DNA of 64,000 nucleotides, taken from assembly GCF_016785085.1 (NCBI RefSeq), contig NZ_JAENHO010000009.1, forward strand, positions 124,001-188,000, written 5' to 3'. Each line of letters opens with the position of its first letter. The first letter of the stretch is position 1. The notes beneath the pieces were generated by a model, which worked only from the letters and a program-made list of their open reading frames with translations, was not told the origin of the DNA and searched no databases. Shown here piece after piece: positions 15,836-24,349 of this stretch. This stretch comes from Paractinoplanes lichenicola. Its GTDB lineage: Bacteria; Actinomycetota; Actinomycetes; Mycobacteriales; Micromonosporaceae. The position numbers and the translations under genes were made by a program.

Positions 15836-16435
15836 GTGACGAAAGTTGACTTCTACTTCGACCCGGCCTGCCCCTTCGCCTGGATCAGCTCCCGCTGGAT
15901 CCTCGAGGTTGAGCAGCAGCGCGACCTCGACCTGCGCTTCCGTGTGATGAGCCTGTACGTGCTCAACGAGAAGCGCGACCTTGACGACTGGTACCGCGAG
16001 CTGATCAACCGGGCGATCGGCCCGGTCCGCGTGCTGACGGCGGCCGCCCAGCAGCACGGCGAGGGAGTGCTGCGGGACCTCTACACCGCCATGGGCACCC
16101 GCATCCACAACCAGCAGCAGAAGGACTTCGACGTCGTCGTCCGCGAGGCGCTGGCCGAGGTGGGGCTGCCGGCCGAGCTGGCCGAGGCCGCGAGCAGCAC
16201 CGACTACGACGAGGCGCTGCGCAAGAGCCACCACGAGGGCATGGACCCGGTCGGCGAGGACGTCGGCACCCCGACCATCCACATCGACGGGGTGGCGTTC
16301 TTCGGCCCGGTGCTCAACAGCATCCCGCGCGGCGAGCAGGCCCTCAAGATCTTCGACGGCGCCGTGGCCCTGGCCGGCTATCCCGACTTCTTCGAGCTCA
16401 AGCGCACCCGTACGGGCGACCTCAAGTTCGACTGA
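15836..16435 (+). CDS. DsbA-family thioredoxin-fold protein (Rv2466c-like, mycothiol-dependent nitroreductase type)
   Basis: A 199-residue protein with the pattern of the Rv2466c/FrnE-like branch of DsbA ([18 protein letters not shown]). These actinobacterial enzymes use mycothiol and reduce disulfides or nitro groups in the cytoplasm. The active site here is C12-P-F-A: the second Cys of the usual CPWC is Ala, so a monothiol mechanism is expected. A cis-Pro loop is present (GTPTIHIDG). The GTG at 15836 is the best start, but GGGGG is only 2 bases away; TTG 15827 is an alternative. Confidence 0.8.
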   Translation: MTKVDFYFDPACPFAWISSRWILEVEQQRDLDLRFRVMSLYVLNEKRDLDDWYRELINRAIGPVRVLTAAAQQHGEGVLRDLYTAMGTRIHNQQQKDFDVVVREALAEVGLPAELAEAASSTDYDEALRKSHHEGMDPVGEDVGTPTIHIDGVAFFGPVLNSIPRGEQALKIFDGAVALAGYPDFFELKRTRTGDLKFD

Positions 16436-16439
16436 GCTG

Positions 16440-16850
16440 TCAGGCCGCGAACCGGTTGACCTTCTCCGGGTGCAGCACGATGCGGGTCATTCCCGAGGCC
16501 TGCCACTCCTCGAGCAGCTGCCGGTGGCCCGGGTCGCTCATGTCGTAGTAGCGGTCGGCCAGCCGGGTCGCCAGCTCGATCCCGTCGTCGTGCAGCGTGA
16601 CCGTGCCCTCCACCGACACCCAGTGCTCGGGTTCGCCGACCGGGGCGGCCACCACGACCGACGCCCGGGGCTGTTCGCGCAGCCGCGCCACCTTGGGCGC
16701 GCCCGGGTCGGAGAACAGGTGCAGGGTGCCGTCGGCGGCCTGCTCGAACCACACCGGACGGGGTGCGGGCCAGCGCTCGCCGCGCGGCGCGACGGTCAGG
16801 AAGGCGTAGAGCGGGCGGGCCAGCAGCGTCAGATCCTCGTCGCGAAACAT
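16440..16850 (-). CDS. pyridoxamine 5'-phosphate oxidase-fold protein
   Basis: A 136-residue split-barrel protein (LTLLARPLYAFLTVAPRGER, RPVWFEQAADGTLHLFSDPG, KVARLREQPRASVVV). The pattern fits PNPOx-like/F420-dependent reductases of actinobacteria, which bind FMN or F420 as dimers; the substrate is unknown. ATG 16850 is used; GTG 16865 (VTVDRMF) is also possible. It converges on the DsbA-like gene with 4 bases between their ends. Confidence 0.78.
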   Translation of the reverse strand: MFRDEDLTLLARPLYAFLTVAPRGERWPAPRPVWFEQAADGTLHLFSDPGAPKVARLREQPRASVVVAAPVGEPEHWVSVEGTVTLHDDGIELATRLADRYYDMSDPGHRQLLEEWQASGMTRIVLHPEKVNRFAA

Positions 16851-16872
16851 GCGATCAACAGTGACACATGGA

Positions 16873-16908
16873 AAGGCCCGGCCCTCCCGCTCGGGAGAGC
16901 CGGGCCTT
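16873..16908 (-). terminator. hairpin terminator after the GH2 gene
   Basis: AAGGCCCGGC and GCCGGGCCTT form a 10-bp perfect stem, with further internal pairing CTCCCG/CGGGAG. It begins 9 bases after the GH2 stop codon on the minus strand. Confidence 0.75.
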
Positions 16909-16916
16909 GGGCCCAA

Positions 16917-19900
16917 TTACGGCTTCTCGGCCGTGTGCAGGGCCGCGACTTCCGCGTCGGTCAGCGCGCGGTTGTAGGCGTGCACCTCGTCGACCGAGCC
17001 CGACCAGTAGTCGGTGCGGTTGCCGGCATACTTGGCCCGGCCCACCGCCAGCGGACCGGTGCTGACCACGTCCGGACCGGCCGGAACCGCGGCCGCCCGC
17101 TGCCCGTCGACGTAGAGGCGTACCTCACCGCCGGCGTGGTCGCGCACGCCGACCAGGTGGTACCAGCGGTTCAGCTCGGGCGTGACCGCCAGCCGGGCCC
17201 GGTTGCCGCCGGGGGTGCTGAAGGCGAACGCGCCCTGCCCGTACTGCAGGTAGAACGGGTTCTCGGTGACCCGGCCGTCCTGGCTCACCGCCGAGGCGTA
17301 GTTGCCCGGCAGCTTGTCGAGCGTGACCCAGGCCGCCACCGTGTAGTCCTTCGTGGTGTCGAGCACGGGCCCGGCGGTGTCGGCCGAGTCGCCGTCACCG
17401 TCGAACTTCAAACCCTTCCCCCGTACGCCGTCGGTCCACGCCGTGTTCCCCGAGAGCGCCAGATCGGCCTTGCCCCCGCTGGAATCGCGAGCCGTGGTGC
17501 CGCTGCCCTCGTCGAGGGTCCAGTCGCCGCGACCGGGGTACGACGCCTCGGTCACCGGATTCGCGCCGGCCTCGATGATTTTGAGGTTGACCGCCCGTAC
17601 GGGACCGGGGTTGACCTTGATCTCCCGGCGGTCGTAGGTCCAGAGCCCGTTGAGCTCCGTCTCGAGGTCGGTGATCTGGGTGTAGACCGAGCCGGAGAGC
17701 TCCGCCCGGGCCGCGTCCAGATAGAACCGCTCGGTGTTGTCGACGTACTTGGCGGTCAGTGCGGCCTTGTCGGCGACCCCGCTGTAGATGACCGCCGGGG
17801 GACCGGGCCACATGTGCCCCGGGGTGCGCAGCGTGAAGCCGCCGTGCTCGCCGTCCATCGCGATGCGGGTCGCGTCCGGGAAGGCCGGGTCGGTGTTGTT
17901 GTAGTCGTGGTGGTCGATGACCTCGCCCTTGCCCGAGTCACCCTTGGAGGCGCAGCAGTTGACGCCGCTGTGCGCGTTGAGGATGCGCGACGGGTCGGCC
18001 GCCTTCATCTGCTCGGCGATGCGGCCGGTCTCCTCCCGGTTCCACTCGCCCCAGCCCTCGTTGAACACGATCCAGCCGATGATCGACGGGTAGCTGTGCA
18101 GCTGCTTCATCATCTCCTGGCCCTGGCTCAGGAACGCCTGCTGGCCGGCCGTGGAGTTGATGTCGGACGAGACGAAGTCCTGCCAGACCAGCAGGCCCAG
18201 CTCGTCGGCGTGGCGATAGAAGCGGGCCGACTCGACCTTGATGTGCTTGCGGACCGCGTTGAAGCCGAGCTTCTTCGTCTCCACCAGGTCGAACTTCAGG
18301 GCCGCGTCGCTGGGCTGGGTGTAGAGGCCGTCGGGCCAGAAGCCCTGGTCGAGCGTGGCCAGCGAGAAGATCGGCTTGCCGTTGAGGACCAGCTTCGGGT
18401 AGGCGCCGACCTTCTTCACCTCGACGGTGCGCAGACCGAAGTAACTGCGTACGGAGTCAGTGCCTTGCTTGACGTCGAGGTTGTAGAGGTAGGGGTTGTC
18501 GGGGCTCCACAGCTGCGGCTTCTCGATCTGGAGCGTCAACGGCGTGTTGGGCGCGCCCGAGATGGTGCCGACCTTTTTGCCCTTTTTGTCGACGGCCGTT
18601 GCGGTGATCTTTGCGGTCGAGGTCGAGTTGACCTGGACCGTAACGGAGGTCAGCGTCGGAGTCGTCACCACGGCGTCGATCCCGCCGGGGGCCACCGGCT
18701 CCAGCCAAACCGTCTGCCAGATGCCCGACGACGGCTCGTAGACGATGCCCTGCGGGTTGAGCGACTGCTTGCCCTTGGGCTGGTTAGGCCCGGTCACGTC
18801 GGTGACGGCGACGACGATCTCCTGCTGCCCGCTCTTCTTGAGGGCGTCGGTGATGTCGGCCGTGAAGGCGTTGTAGCCGCCGGTGTGCTCGGTGACCAGC
18901 TTGCCGTTGACCCAGACCTTGGCCTGATAGTCGACCGCGCCGAAGTTGAGCTTGACCCGCTTGTTCTTCCAGCCGCCGGGCACGCTGACGAGCTTGCGAT
19001 AGAACATGTGGTCCTCGCGCCGCTCGATGCCGGACAGCTGCGACTCGACCGGGAACGGCACGGTGATCTTCTCGGCCAGCTTCTTGCCGAAGACCGGCTG
19101 CTCGCCCGCCTCGGCCCCGGCGAACTCCCACTGGCCGTTCAGGTTGAGCCAGTCCTTGCGGATCAGCTGCGGCCGCGGGTATTCGGGCAGCGGGTTCTTC
19201 TTGTCGACCTTGTCGCCCCACGGGGTGGTCAGGCGGTGGGCCGAGTTGTTGGTGGCCGAGCGCTGGAACTCGGGGACGGTCTCGCCGCCGACGACCAGGC
19301 CGCCGGTGCCGTCGTAACTGACCCGTACGCGCTGGTTCTTCTGAATCGTCGCGTCGAGCTTGATCACGATCTTCTTGCCGTCCCGCTTGACCGACTTGAT
19401 CGGGAACGGGGTGGTGTCGACCTCGACCTTGGCCTTGTCGGCGAACTGCCCGAGGGTGTCGACCCGCGCGTCGAAGTTGGCGGTCAGCGTGGTGCCGGAC
19501 TTGTCGACCGCGAACGCGACCGGGAAGACCTGGAAGCCGTCCGGCGGGGTGAACGCCGACTCGGGCACGATCTGCTTGGCGATCCCGGCGCCGGCCCAGC
19601 GCAGGAAGAGGTTCGCGCCGCCGACGTCCTGGAACATCTCGATCCGTACGGTGTGAGCCTCGCCGGCCACCAGCCGTACGGGGGTGCTGTTCTGCTCCAC
19701 GTCCCAGTCGCCGACCCAGTGGTCGATCACCGGCTGGTCGTCGAGGTAGAAGCGGAACCCGTTGTCGCCGATCATCGAGAACGTGTAGTCGCCGGTGGCC
19801 GGGGCGGTCAGCTTGCCGGTCCAGCGGGCGGTCGTGTGCTCGGTGCGGCCGGTCAGCGACTCGAACGTGCCGGCCAGGCCGGGCAGGTCGATGTTGGGGT

Positions 19901-20075
19901 CGAGTACGGTGCCGCCGAGCTCGGCGAAGTCGCGGGCCCCGGGCGCCGACATCCGGAAATACTCGCCCTTGAGGCCGTTGACGGTCACGGCGGCCTGGGC
20001 GGAGGCGGGGACCGTGAGGACGGAAGTTATCAGCAACAGGGCGAGCAGGAGTGGTCGCAGGAGCGATCGCGGCAT
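16917..20075 (-). CDS. secreted glycoside hydrolase family 2 protein with PA14 and LamG domains
   Basis: A 1052-residue exoenzyme. The signal peptide starts at ATG 20075 (MPRSLLRPLLLALLLITSVL), 9 bases after AAAGGAAA. A PA14 carbohydrate-binding domain occupies about residues 29-170 (LKGEYFRMSAPG, TGDYTFSMIGDNGFRFYLDD). The GH2 sugar-binding, Ig-like and TIM-barrel domains follow; the acid/base Glu is in IVFNEGWG near residue 671, and a later Glu in MDGEHGGF may be the nucleophile. A LamG/concanavalin-like domain ends the protein (about 870-1050). The family covers beta-galactosidase, mannosidase and glucuronidase; the substrate is not decided. It is monocistronic and divergent from ECF cassette 2. 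Confidence 0.9.
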   Translation of the reverse strand: MPRSLLRPLLLALLLITSVLTVPASAQAAVTVNGLKGEYFRMSAPGARDFAELGGTVLDPNIDLPGLAGTFESLTGRTEHTTARWTGKLTAPATGDYTFSMIGDNGFRFYLDDQPVIDHWVGDWDVEQNSTPVRLVAGEAHTVRIEMFQDVGGANLFLRWAGAGIAKQIVPESAFTPPDGFQVFPVAFAVDKSGTTLTANFDARVDTLGQFADKAKVEVDTTPFPIKSVKRDGKKIVIKLDATIQKNQRVRVSYDGTGGLVVGGETVPEFQRSATNNSAHRLTTPWGDKVDKKNPLPEYPRPQLIRKDWLNLNGQWEFAGAEAGEQPVFGKKLAEKITVPFPVESQLSGIERREDHMFYRKLVSVPGGWKNKRVKLNFGAVDYQAKVWVNGKLVTEHTGGYNAFTADITDALKKSGQQEIVVAVTDVTGPNQPKGKQSLNPQGIVYEPSSGIWQTVWLEPVAPGGIDAVVTTPTLTSVTVQVNSTSTAKITATAVDKKGKKVGTISGAPNTPLTLQIEKPQLWSPDNPYLYNLDVKQGTDSVRSYFGLRTVEVKKVGAYPKLVLNGKPIFSLATLDQGFWPDGLYTQPSDAALKFDLVETKKLGFNAVRKHIKVESARFYRHADELGLLVWQDFVSSDINSTAGQQAFLSQGQEMMKQLHSYPSIIGWIVFNEGWGEWNREETGRIAEQMKAADPSRILNAHSGVNCCASKGDSGKGEVIDHHDYNNTDPAFPDATRIAMDGEHGGFTLRTPGHMWPGPPAVIYSGVADKAALTAKYVDNTERFYLDAARAELSGSVYTQITDLETELNGLWTYDRREIKVNPGPVRAVNLKIIEAGANPVTEASYPGRGDWTLDEGSGTTARDSSGGKADLALSGNTAWTDGVRGKGLKFDGDGDSADTAGPVLDTTKDYTVAAWVTLDKLPGNYASAVSQDGRVTENPFYLQYGQGAFAFSTPGGNRARLAVTPELNRWYHLVGVRDHAGGEVRLYVDGQRAAAVPAGPDVVSTGPLAVGRAKYAGNRTDYWSGSVDEVHAYNRALTDAEVAALHTAEKP

Positions 20076-20162
20076 CGAGTGTGTTTCCTTTCGATCAACA
20101 GCGCGTTGCGACCACATTGAGGCATCGAAATGTGTGATGTCAACAGAAGGAAACAGACCCGG

Positions 20163-20190
20163 ACACGTTCGTACGTGTGACCGGCGTCAC
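20163..20190. promoter_or_regulatory. two adjacent palindromes in the GH2/sigma intergenic region
   Basis: ACACGT-TCGT-ACGTGT (20163-20178) overlaps GTGAC-CGGC-GTCAC (20177-20190). They lie between the divergent GH2 and sigma genes and are operator-like. No regulator can be assigned. Confidence 0.45.
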
Positions 20191-20235
20191 ATGATTTCGT
20201 GATCCATGGCGGTGGCTCCCGTCGTCTGACCGGAT

Positions 20236-20781
20236 GTGAGAGTGACCGAGCTGGACGAGGAGCATCTGCTGCGGCGCGTCGCGCGGGCCGATCGGGCCGC
20301 GTTCGACGAGCTGTACCGGCGCACGTCGCCGTGGCTCGCCGTCCGCCTGCGCCGGCGCTGTGCCGACGACGGCATGGTCGCCGAGGTCATGCAGGACACG
20401 TATCTCGCGGTCTGGCGGGCCGCCGGCACGTTCGCCGGGGTGCAGGGCGGCGGCAGCGCGGCCGGCTGGCTCTGGACCATCGCGGCCCGCCGGCTCGTCG
20501 ACGCGATGCGCAAACGGGCCCGCCGCCCGGAGACCCCGGCCGAGGAGCTGCCCGTACGCAGCACGCCCGCCGCCGAGGACGAGGCGCTCGCCGGCTCGAT
20601 CGGCGACGAGGTCGGCGCGGCCCTGGCCCGGCTCGCCCCCGAGCTGCGGGCCGTGCTGCACGCGATGGTGCTGGACGGCCTGACCGTACGGGAGACCTCG
20701 ATCCTCCTCGGCCTGCCCGAGGGAACCGTGAAAAGCAGGGCCCGGCGCGCCCGGACCACCTTGAAGGAGGCCCTGTCGTGA
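20236..20781 (+). CDS. ECF-family RNA polymerase sigma factor (cassette 2)
   Basis: A 181-residue ECF sigma. Region 2 reads AFDELYRRTSPWLAVRLRRR and EVMQDTYLAVWRAAGTF; region 4 reads LAPELRAVLHAMVLDGLTVR through GTVKSRARRAR. GTG 20236 or GTG 20242 is the start. The order sigma, zf-HC2 anti-sigma, ABC ATPase, permeases parallels 7540-11356 with the ATPase moved forward. The 4-base overlap with the anti-sigma gene indicates translational coupling. Confidence 0.9.
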   Translation: MRVTELDEEHLLRRVARADRAAFDELYRRTSPWLAVRLRRRCADDGMVAEVMQDTYLAVWRAAGTFAGVQGGGSAAGWLWTIAARRLVDAMRKRARRPETPAEELPVRSTPAAEDEALAGSIGDEVGAALARLAPELRAVLHAMVLDGLTVRETSILLGLPEGTVKSRARRARTTLKEALS

Positions 20782-21575
20782 GCAAGCACATCCCGGCCGC
20801 GTCGCTGGCCGCCTACACCGCCGGGGACCCGGCCCTGGACGACACCGCGGTCTGGACGATCGAGGTGCACCTGGAGAACTGCGGCGACTGCCGCGCGCAA
20901 CTGGCCGAGGCGGCCCCGCCCGCGCTGACCGCACTGCTCGACGACGTGCAAGTGATGATCGACAGGGGGGTGCGTACCGGGCCCGAGCCGGTCCGTCGAC
21001 GCGCCTGGCGTCACTTCGCGCACCGCTGGGCCATGTGGGATCTGGTCCCGTGGCTGGTCACCATCGGCGTCGCGGTGGCCGCCGCGTTCTTCCTCGACCG
21101 CACATTCCCGCAACGGCCGTCGCTGGTGCTGCTGCTGGCGCCCATCGCCCCGCTGGCGGGCATGGCCGCCGCCTGGTCCCGGCGCCGCGACCCGGGCTGG
21201 GAGATCGTGGCCGGCACCGCCCGCGCGGGCCTGGAGCTGATGCTGCGCCGCACCACGGTGATCCTCGCGCTCGTGCTCCCGCCGCTGGCCCTGGCCGGCT
21301 GGCGGCTGGGCATGTCGCCGGCGCTGTGGCTGCTGCCCGCCCTGACCTTCACCGCGGCCACGCTGCTGCTGGGTGGCCGGTTCGGGGTGGTGCGGGCGGC
21401 CGCGACCCTGGGCGGCGCCTGGTTCCTGGCCGTCGTGACCCCCGCCGTCATCACCGCCGACATCCCGGCCCTGATCGAGCCGGCCAGCGCCCCCGGCTGG
21501 GCCGTGGCCGCCGTCGCCGGCACCGTTCTCGCAGTCTGGCGCGCCGGCGACCACCGGCACACCAACCCCCGATAA
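20778..21575 (+). CDS. zinc-finger anti-sigma factor with membrane domain (cassette 2)
   Basis: A 265-residue protein. The zf-HC2 ligands are H31, C35 and C38 (HLENCGDC). Six hydrophobic segments follow from about residue 90. The membrane domain aligns in layout with that of the cassette 1 anti-sigma (segments and the central loop before LMLRRTTVILAL). It should anchor and inactivate the sigma factor at 20236. The start is GTG 20778, coupled to the sigma stop. Confidence 0.85.
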   Translation: MSKHIPAASLAAYTAGDPALDDTAVWTIEVHLENCGDCRAQLAEAAPPALTALLDDVQVMIDRGVRTGPEPVRRRAWRHFAHRWAMWDLVPWLVTIGVAVAAAFFLDRTFPQRPSLVLLLAPIAPLAGMAAAWSRRRDPGWEIVAGTARAGLELMLRRTTVILALVLPPLALAGWRLGMSPALWLLPALTFTAATLLLGGRFGVVRAAATLGGAWFLAVVTPAVITADIPALIEPASAPGWAVAAVAGTVLAVWRAGDHRHTNPR

Positions 21576-21588
21576 CTGGAGGAAAACA

Positions 21589-22386
21589 GTGGTACGCATG
21601 GTGAGCGCGACGGAGTTGCGTCCGTCGACCAACGCCTGGCCCATCGAGGCCGACCGGTTGAGCGTCAAGGCCGGCAAGCACCTGGCCGTCGACGGGCTCG
21701 ACCTCAAGCTCGGCGTCGGCGTGCACGGCCTGCTCGGCCCGAACGGCGCCGGCAAGACCACGCTGATGCGCGCGCTGTCGACAGTCGAGCGCCCGTCCGG
21801 CGGCCGGCTGCGGCTGCTCGGCGAGGACGCCACGGACGGCCGGGCGCTGCGCGCGCTGCGGGCCCGGCTCGGCTACCTGCCGCAGCACTTCGGCTTCTAC
21901 CCCCGGTTCACCGTGCGCGAATACGTCGAATACGTGGCCTGGCTGCGCGAGATGCCCAAGGCGGACATCCCCGAGGCCGTGCAGCGCGTGATCGACCGGG
22001 TCGGGCTGGCCGACCGGGCCGACTCGCGGCTCAGGACGCTCTCCGGCGGCATGCTGCGCCGCGTCGGCGTGGCCCAGGCCATCGTCAACAGCCCCGACGT
22101 GCTGCTGCTGGACGAGCCGACCGTCGGGCTCGACCCCGAGCAGCGCGTCGAGTTCCGCACCCTGCTGCGCGACCTCGGCACCGACAGCTGCGTGCTCGTC
22201 TCGACCCACCTCGTCGAGGACGTGGTCGCGGCCTGCTCCGACGTCGTGATGGTCAACCTGGGCAAGCTCGTCTGGCAGGGTGTGCCGGCCGAGCTGATCG
22301 CCCTGGGCGAGCAGGGCGGCGTCGGCGACAGCCCGGCCGAGCGCGGTTACAGCACCATCCTGGCCAGCCACCGGAGTGCGGCATGA
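21589..22386 (+). CDS. ABC transporter ATP-binding protein (cassette 2)
   Basis: A 265-residue ATPase with Walker A GPNGAGKT, signature LSGGMLRRV, and Walker B VLLLDEPTVGLDP followed by LVSTHLVED. GTG 21589 is 7 bases after GGAGG. The first 17 residues precede the ABC fold and may be a short leader or an over-called start (an ATG lies four codons in). It overlaps the next permease by 4 bases and drives it together with 23735. Confidence 0.9.
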   Translation: MVRMVSATELRPSTNAWPIEADRLSVKAGKHLAVDGLDLKLGVGVHGLLGPNGAGKTTLMRALSTVERPSGGRLRLLGEDATDGRALRALRARLGYLPQHFGFYPRFTVREYVEYVAWLREMPKADIPEAVQRVIDRVGLADRADSRLRTLSGGMLRRVGVAQAIVNSPDVLLLDEPTVGLDPEQRVEFRTLLRDLGTDSCVLVSTHLVEDVVAACSDVVMVNLGKLVWQGVPAELIALGEQGGVGDSPAERGYSTILASHRSAA

Positions 22387-23738
22387 GGCGGATGCTGGGA
22401 ATCGAACTGCGCCGCTCGAACGCGCTGACCCTGGTGCTGCTGCTGGTCGCGGCCAGCATCGCGGGCCTGCTGCTGTCCGGCAACGACTGGTACGCCACCT
22501 GGATCCGGCTCTCCTACCTGCACGGCTCCTCGCTGTTCCTGCTGCTCCCGCTGGCCCTGGCCGGGGGTGCGGTGCTCGGGCGGCGCGAGAAGCGCACCCA
22601 CGCCGCCGAGCTGATCGCCAGCACCGGGCGGCCCAAGGCCCAGCGGCTGCTGCCCGGCCTGCTCGCCGTCGGTCTCGCGGCCGGCCTGACCCACCTGGTG
22701 TTCTTCGCCGCGGCCGGGATCGTGCCCGCGACGACCGGCAGCTACGCGGGGCTGACGGCCCTGCTGTGGCCGCTCACCGGCACCCTCGCGCTGATCGGCG
22801 GCGTCTGGCTGGGCCTGGCGGCCGGCCGGGCGTGGGCCTCCCCGCTGGTGCCGCCGCTGGTCGCGGTGCTCGCGCTGATCGCGCAGATCGGCCTGTCCGA
22901 GGTCGGCGGGCCCGGCGGGTCGTCGCCGCTGCGCAACCTCTCGCTGCTGGGCCAGCCGCCGAGCTACGACTGGGAAGCCATCACGCCCCGCACGCTGATC
23001 GGCTGGACGCTGCTCGGGCTCGGCCTGGCCGCCGGCGGTTACCTACTGTCGACGGGCCGCACCTGGCTGCCCCGGGTGGTCGCCGTGGCGGTGATGGGCG
23101 TCGCCTTCACGGCCGCCGCGATCATCCCGGGCACGGAGCAGACCGACCACTACCGCATCGACGCCGGCGCGCAGAAGCTGGTGTGTGCCGACGGCGCCCC
23201 GCAGGTGTGCGTGACCGCGGTCCACGCGTACGTTCTGGACGACGCCGCACCCCAGGTCCGCAAGGCGATGGAGATCCTGGCCAAGCTGCCCGGCGCCCCG
23301 ACCAGGGCCGCCGAGTGGCGCGCCGACGAGGTCTACGGCTTCGGGAACGCGAACTGGATGAACGGCGGCACGACCCGCCCCGAGCCGGGCACGCTCAACT
23401 TCGACCTCGTGCTGGACGACAACAAGATCAGCGAGCAGCTGGTCGAGAACATCGTCGTCGGCGCCGGCACGTACTGGAACGGGTGCGAGCAGGGCTGGGA
23501 CACGGTGGCCGGGCACGCGGCCGGGGCCTGGCTGATGGGCTCGGACAAGCTCGAGGGCGTCGACGACGGCTCCGACAACTACCCGGAGCAGCAGGAGGAG
23601 GTCGCGAAGGTGCTGGCCGCCCTGCGCGCCGCGCCCGAGCAGGAGCAGATCCGCCGGGTGGCGGCCATGCGTGACGCCGCGCTGAGCTGCAGCGGCGCCG
23701 ACCAGACGGCCATCCTCACCGGCAAGGCGTCGGCGTGA
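22383..23738 (+). CDS. ABC-2 permease with a Cys-containing extracytoplasmic C-terminal domain
   Basis: A 451-residue protein. Residues 1-255 carry six or seven membrane segments of the ABC-2 type (LHGSSLFLLLPLALAGGAVLG, GRREKRTHAAELIAST). The remaining 195 residues are hydrophilic, with Cys in KLVCADGAPQVC, GCEQGWD and LSCSG, and probably fold outside the membrane. This large outer domain is unlike simple permeases and could sense or bind the substrate or signal of the linked sigma system. The start overlaps the ATPase; the end overlaps 23735 by 4 bases. Confidence 0.78.
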   Translation: MRRMLGIELRRSNALTLVLLLVAASIAGLLLSGNDWYATWIRLSYLHGSSLFLLLPLALAGGAVLGRREKRTHAAELIASTGRPKAQRLLPGLLAVGLAAGLTHLVFFAAAGIVPATTGSYAGLTALLWPLTGTLALIGGVWLGLAAGRAWASPLVPPLVAVLALIAQIGLSEVGGPGGSSPLRNLSLLGQPPSYDWEAITPRTLIGWTLLGLGLAAGGYLLSTGRTWLPRVVAVAVMGVAFTAAAIIPGTEQTDHYRIDAGAQKLVCADGAPQVCVTAVHAYVLDDAAPQVRKAMEILAKLPGAPTRAAEWRADEVYGFGNANWMNGGTTRPEPGTLNFDLVLDDNKISEQLVENIVVGAGTYWNGCEQGWDTVAGHAAGAWLMGSDKLEGVDDGSDNYPEQQEEVAKVLAALRAAPEQEQIRRVAAMRDAALSCSGADQTAILTGKASA

Positions 23739-24349
23739 TGCGCTGGCTCACCCTGTACGCACGCTCCCGGCGCCTGCCGCTGGCGGTGCTGGTCTCGATC
23801 GGCGCGGTCGCGCTGGTCTGGGGCGGCTGGGGCCTGTTCACCGACCGGCGCGAGATCAACGAGAGCCTGGCGCTGATGACCGTCCTGCTGGCCCTGGCCC
23901 CGCTGATCCCGACGATGGCCGGCGACGACGACTCGCTGGAATCGGGCGCGGCCCTGCCCTGGCCGCCGCGGCGGGCGCTGCACGTGCTCGCCTTCGCCGC
24001 CCTGGCCTGCGTGCCGCTGCTGGCCAGCGCGGCCACCGGCGCCTGGTTCGGCCCGCCGGGCACGGTGCTGCGCAACGTGGCCGCGCTGACCGGGCTGATC
24101 GCCCTGAGCGTCGCCCTGGCCGGCATCCGGATGGCCTGGCAGCTGCCGCTGTGCTGGACCGTCCTGCAGATGCTGTTCGGCGGCCTGGCCGAGCCGGGCT
24201 GGAAGGAAGCACCGTTCCTGCTGCTCCAGCCGGCCGGCAGCGAGACCGCCGCGGTCACCGCGATCGTGCTCTTCGCCGCCGGGGTGCTGGCCTACGCCTG
24301 GCGGGCCGGCCCGCGCGTCGCCCCGGCCGAGGTCGCGTTCGGTCAGTGA
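23735..24349 (+). CDS. membrane protein, probable second permease subunit (cassette 2)
   Basis: A 204-residue protein with six hydrophobic segments and no recognised family beyond an ABC-2-like layout. GTG 23735 overlaps the previous stop; ATG 23738 is one codon further. It closes the operon of sigma, anti-sigma, ATPase and permease. It runs 7 bases into the convergent gene 24343. Confidence 0.7.
   Translation: MMRWLTLYARSRRLPLAVLVSIGAVALVWGGWGLFTDRREINESLALMTVLLALAPLIPTMAGDDDSLESGAALPWPPRRALHVLAFAALACVPLLASAATGAWFGPPGTVLRNVAALTGLIALSVALAGIRMAWQLPLCWTVLQMLFGGLAEPGWKEAPFLLLQPAGSETAAVTAIVLFAAGVLAYAWRAGPRVAPAEVAFGQ

Noticed and set aside
16470-20120. A plus-strand open frame of over 1200 codons opposite the GH2 gene
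   Set aside because: It is the antisense shadow of a clear GH2 enzyme with signal peptide, RBS and catalytic motifs; its translation is low-complexity Val/Arg/Gly/Asp.
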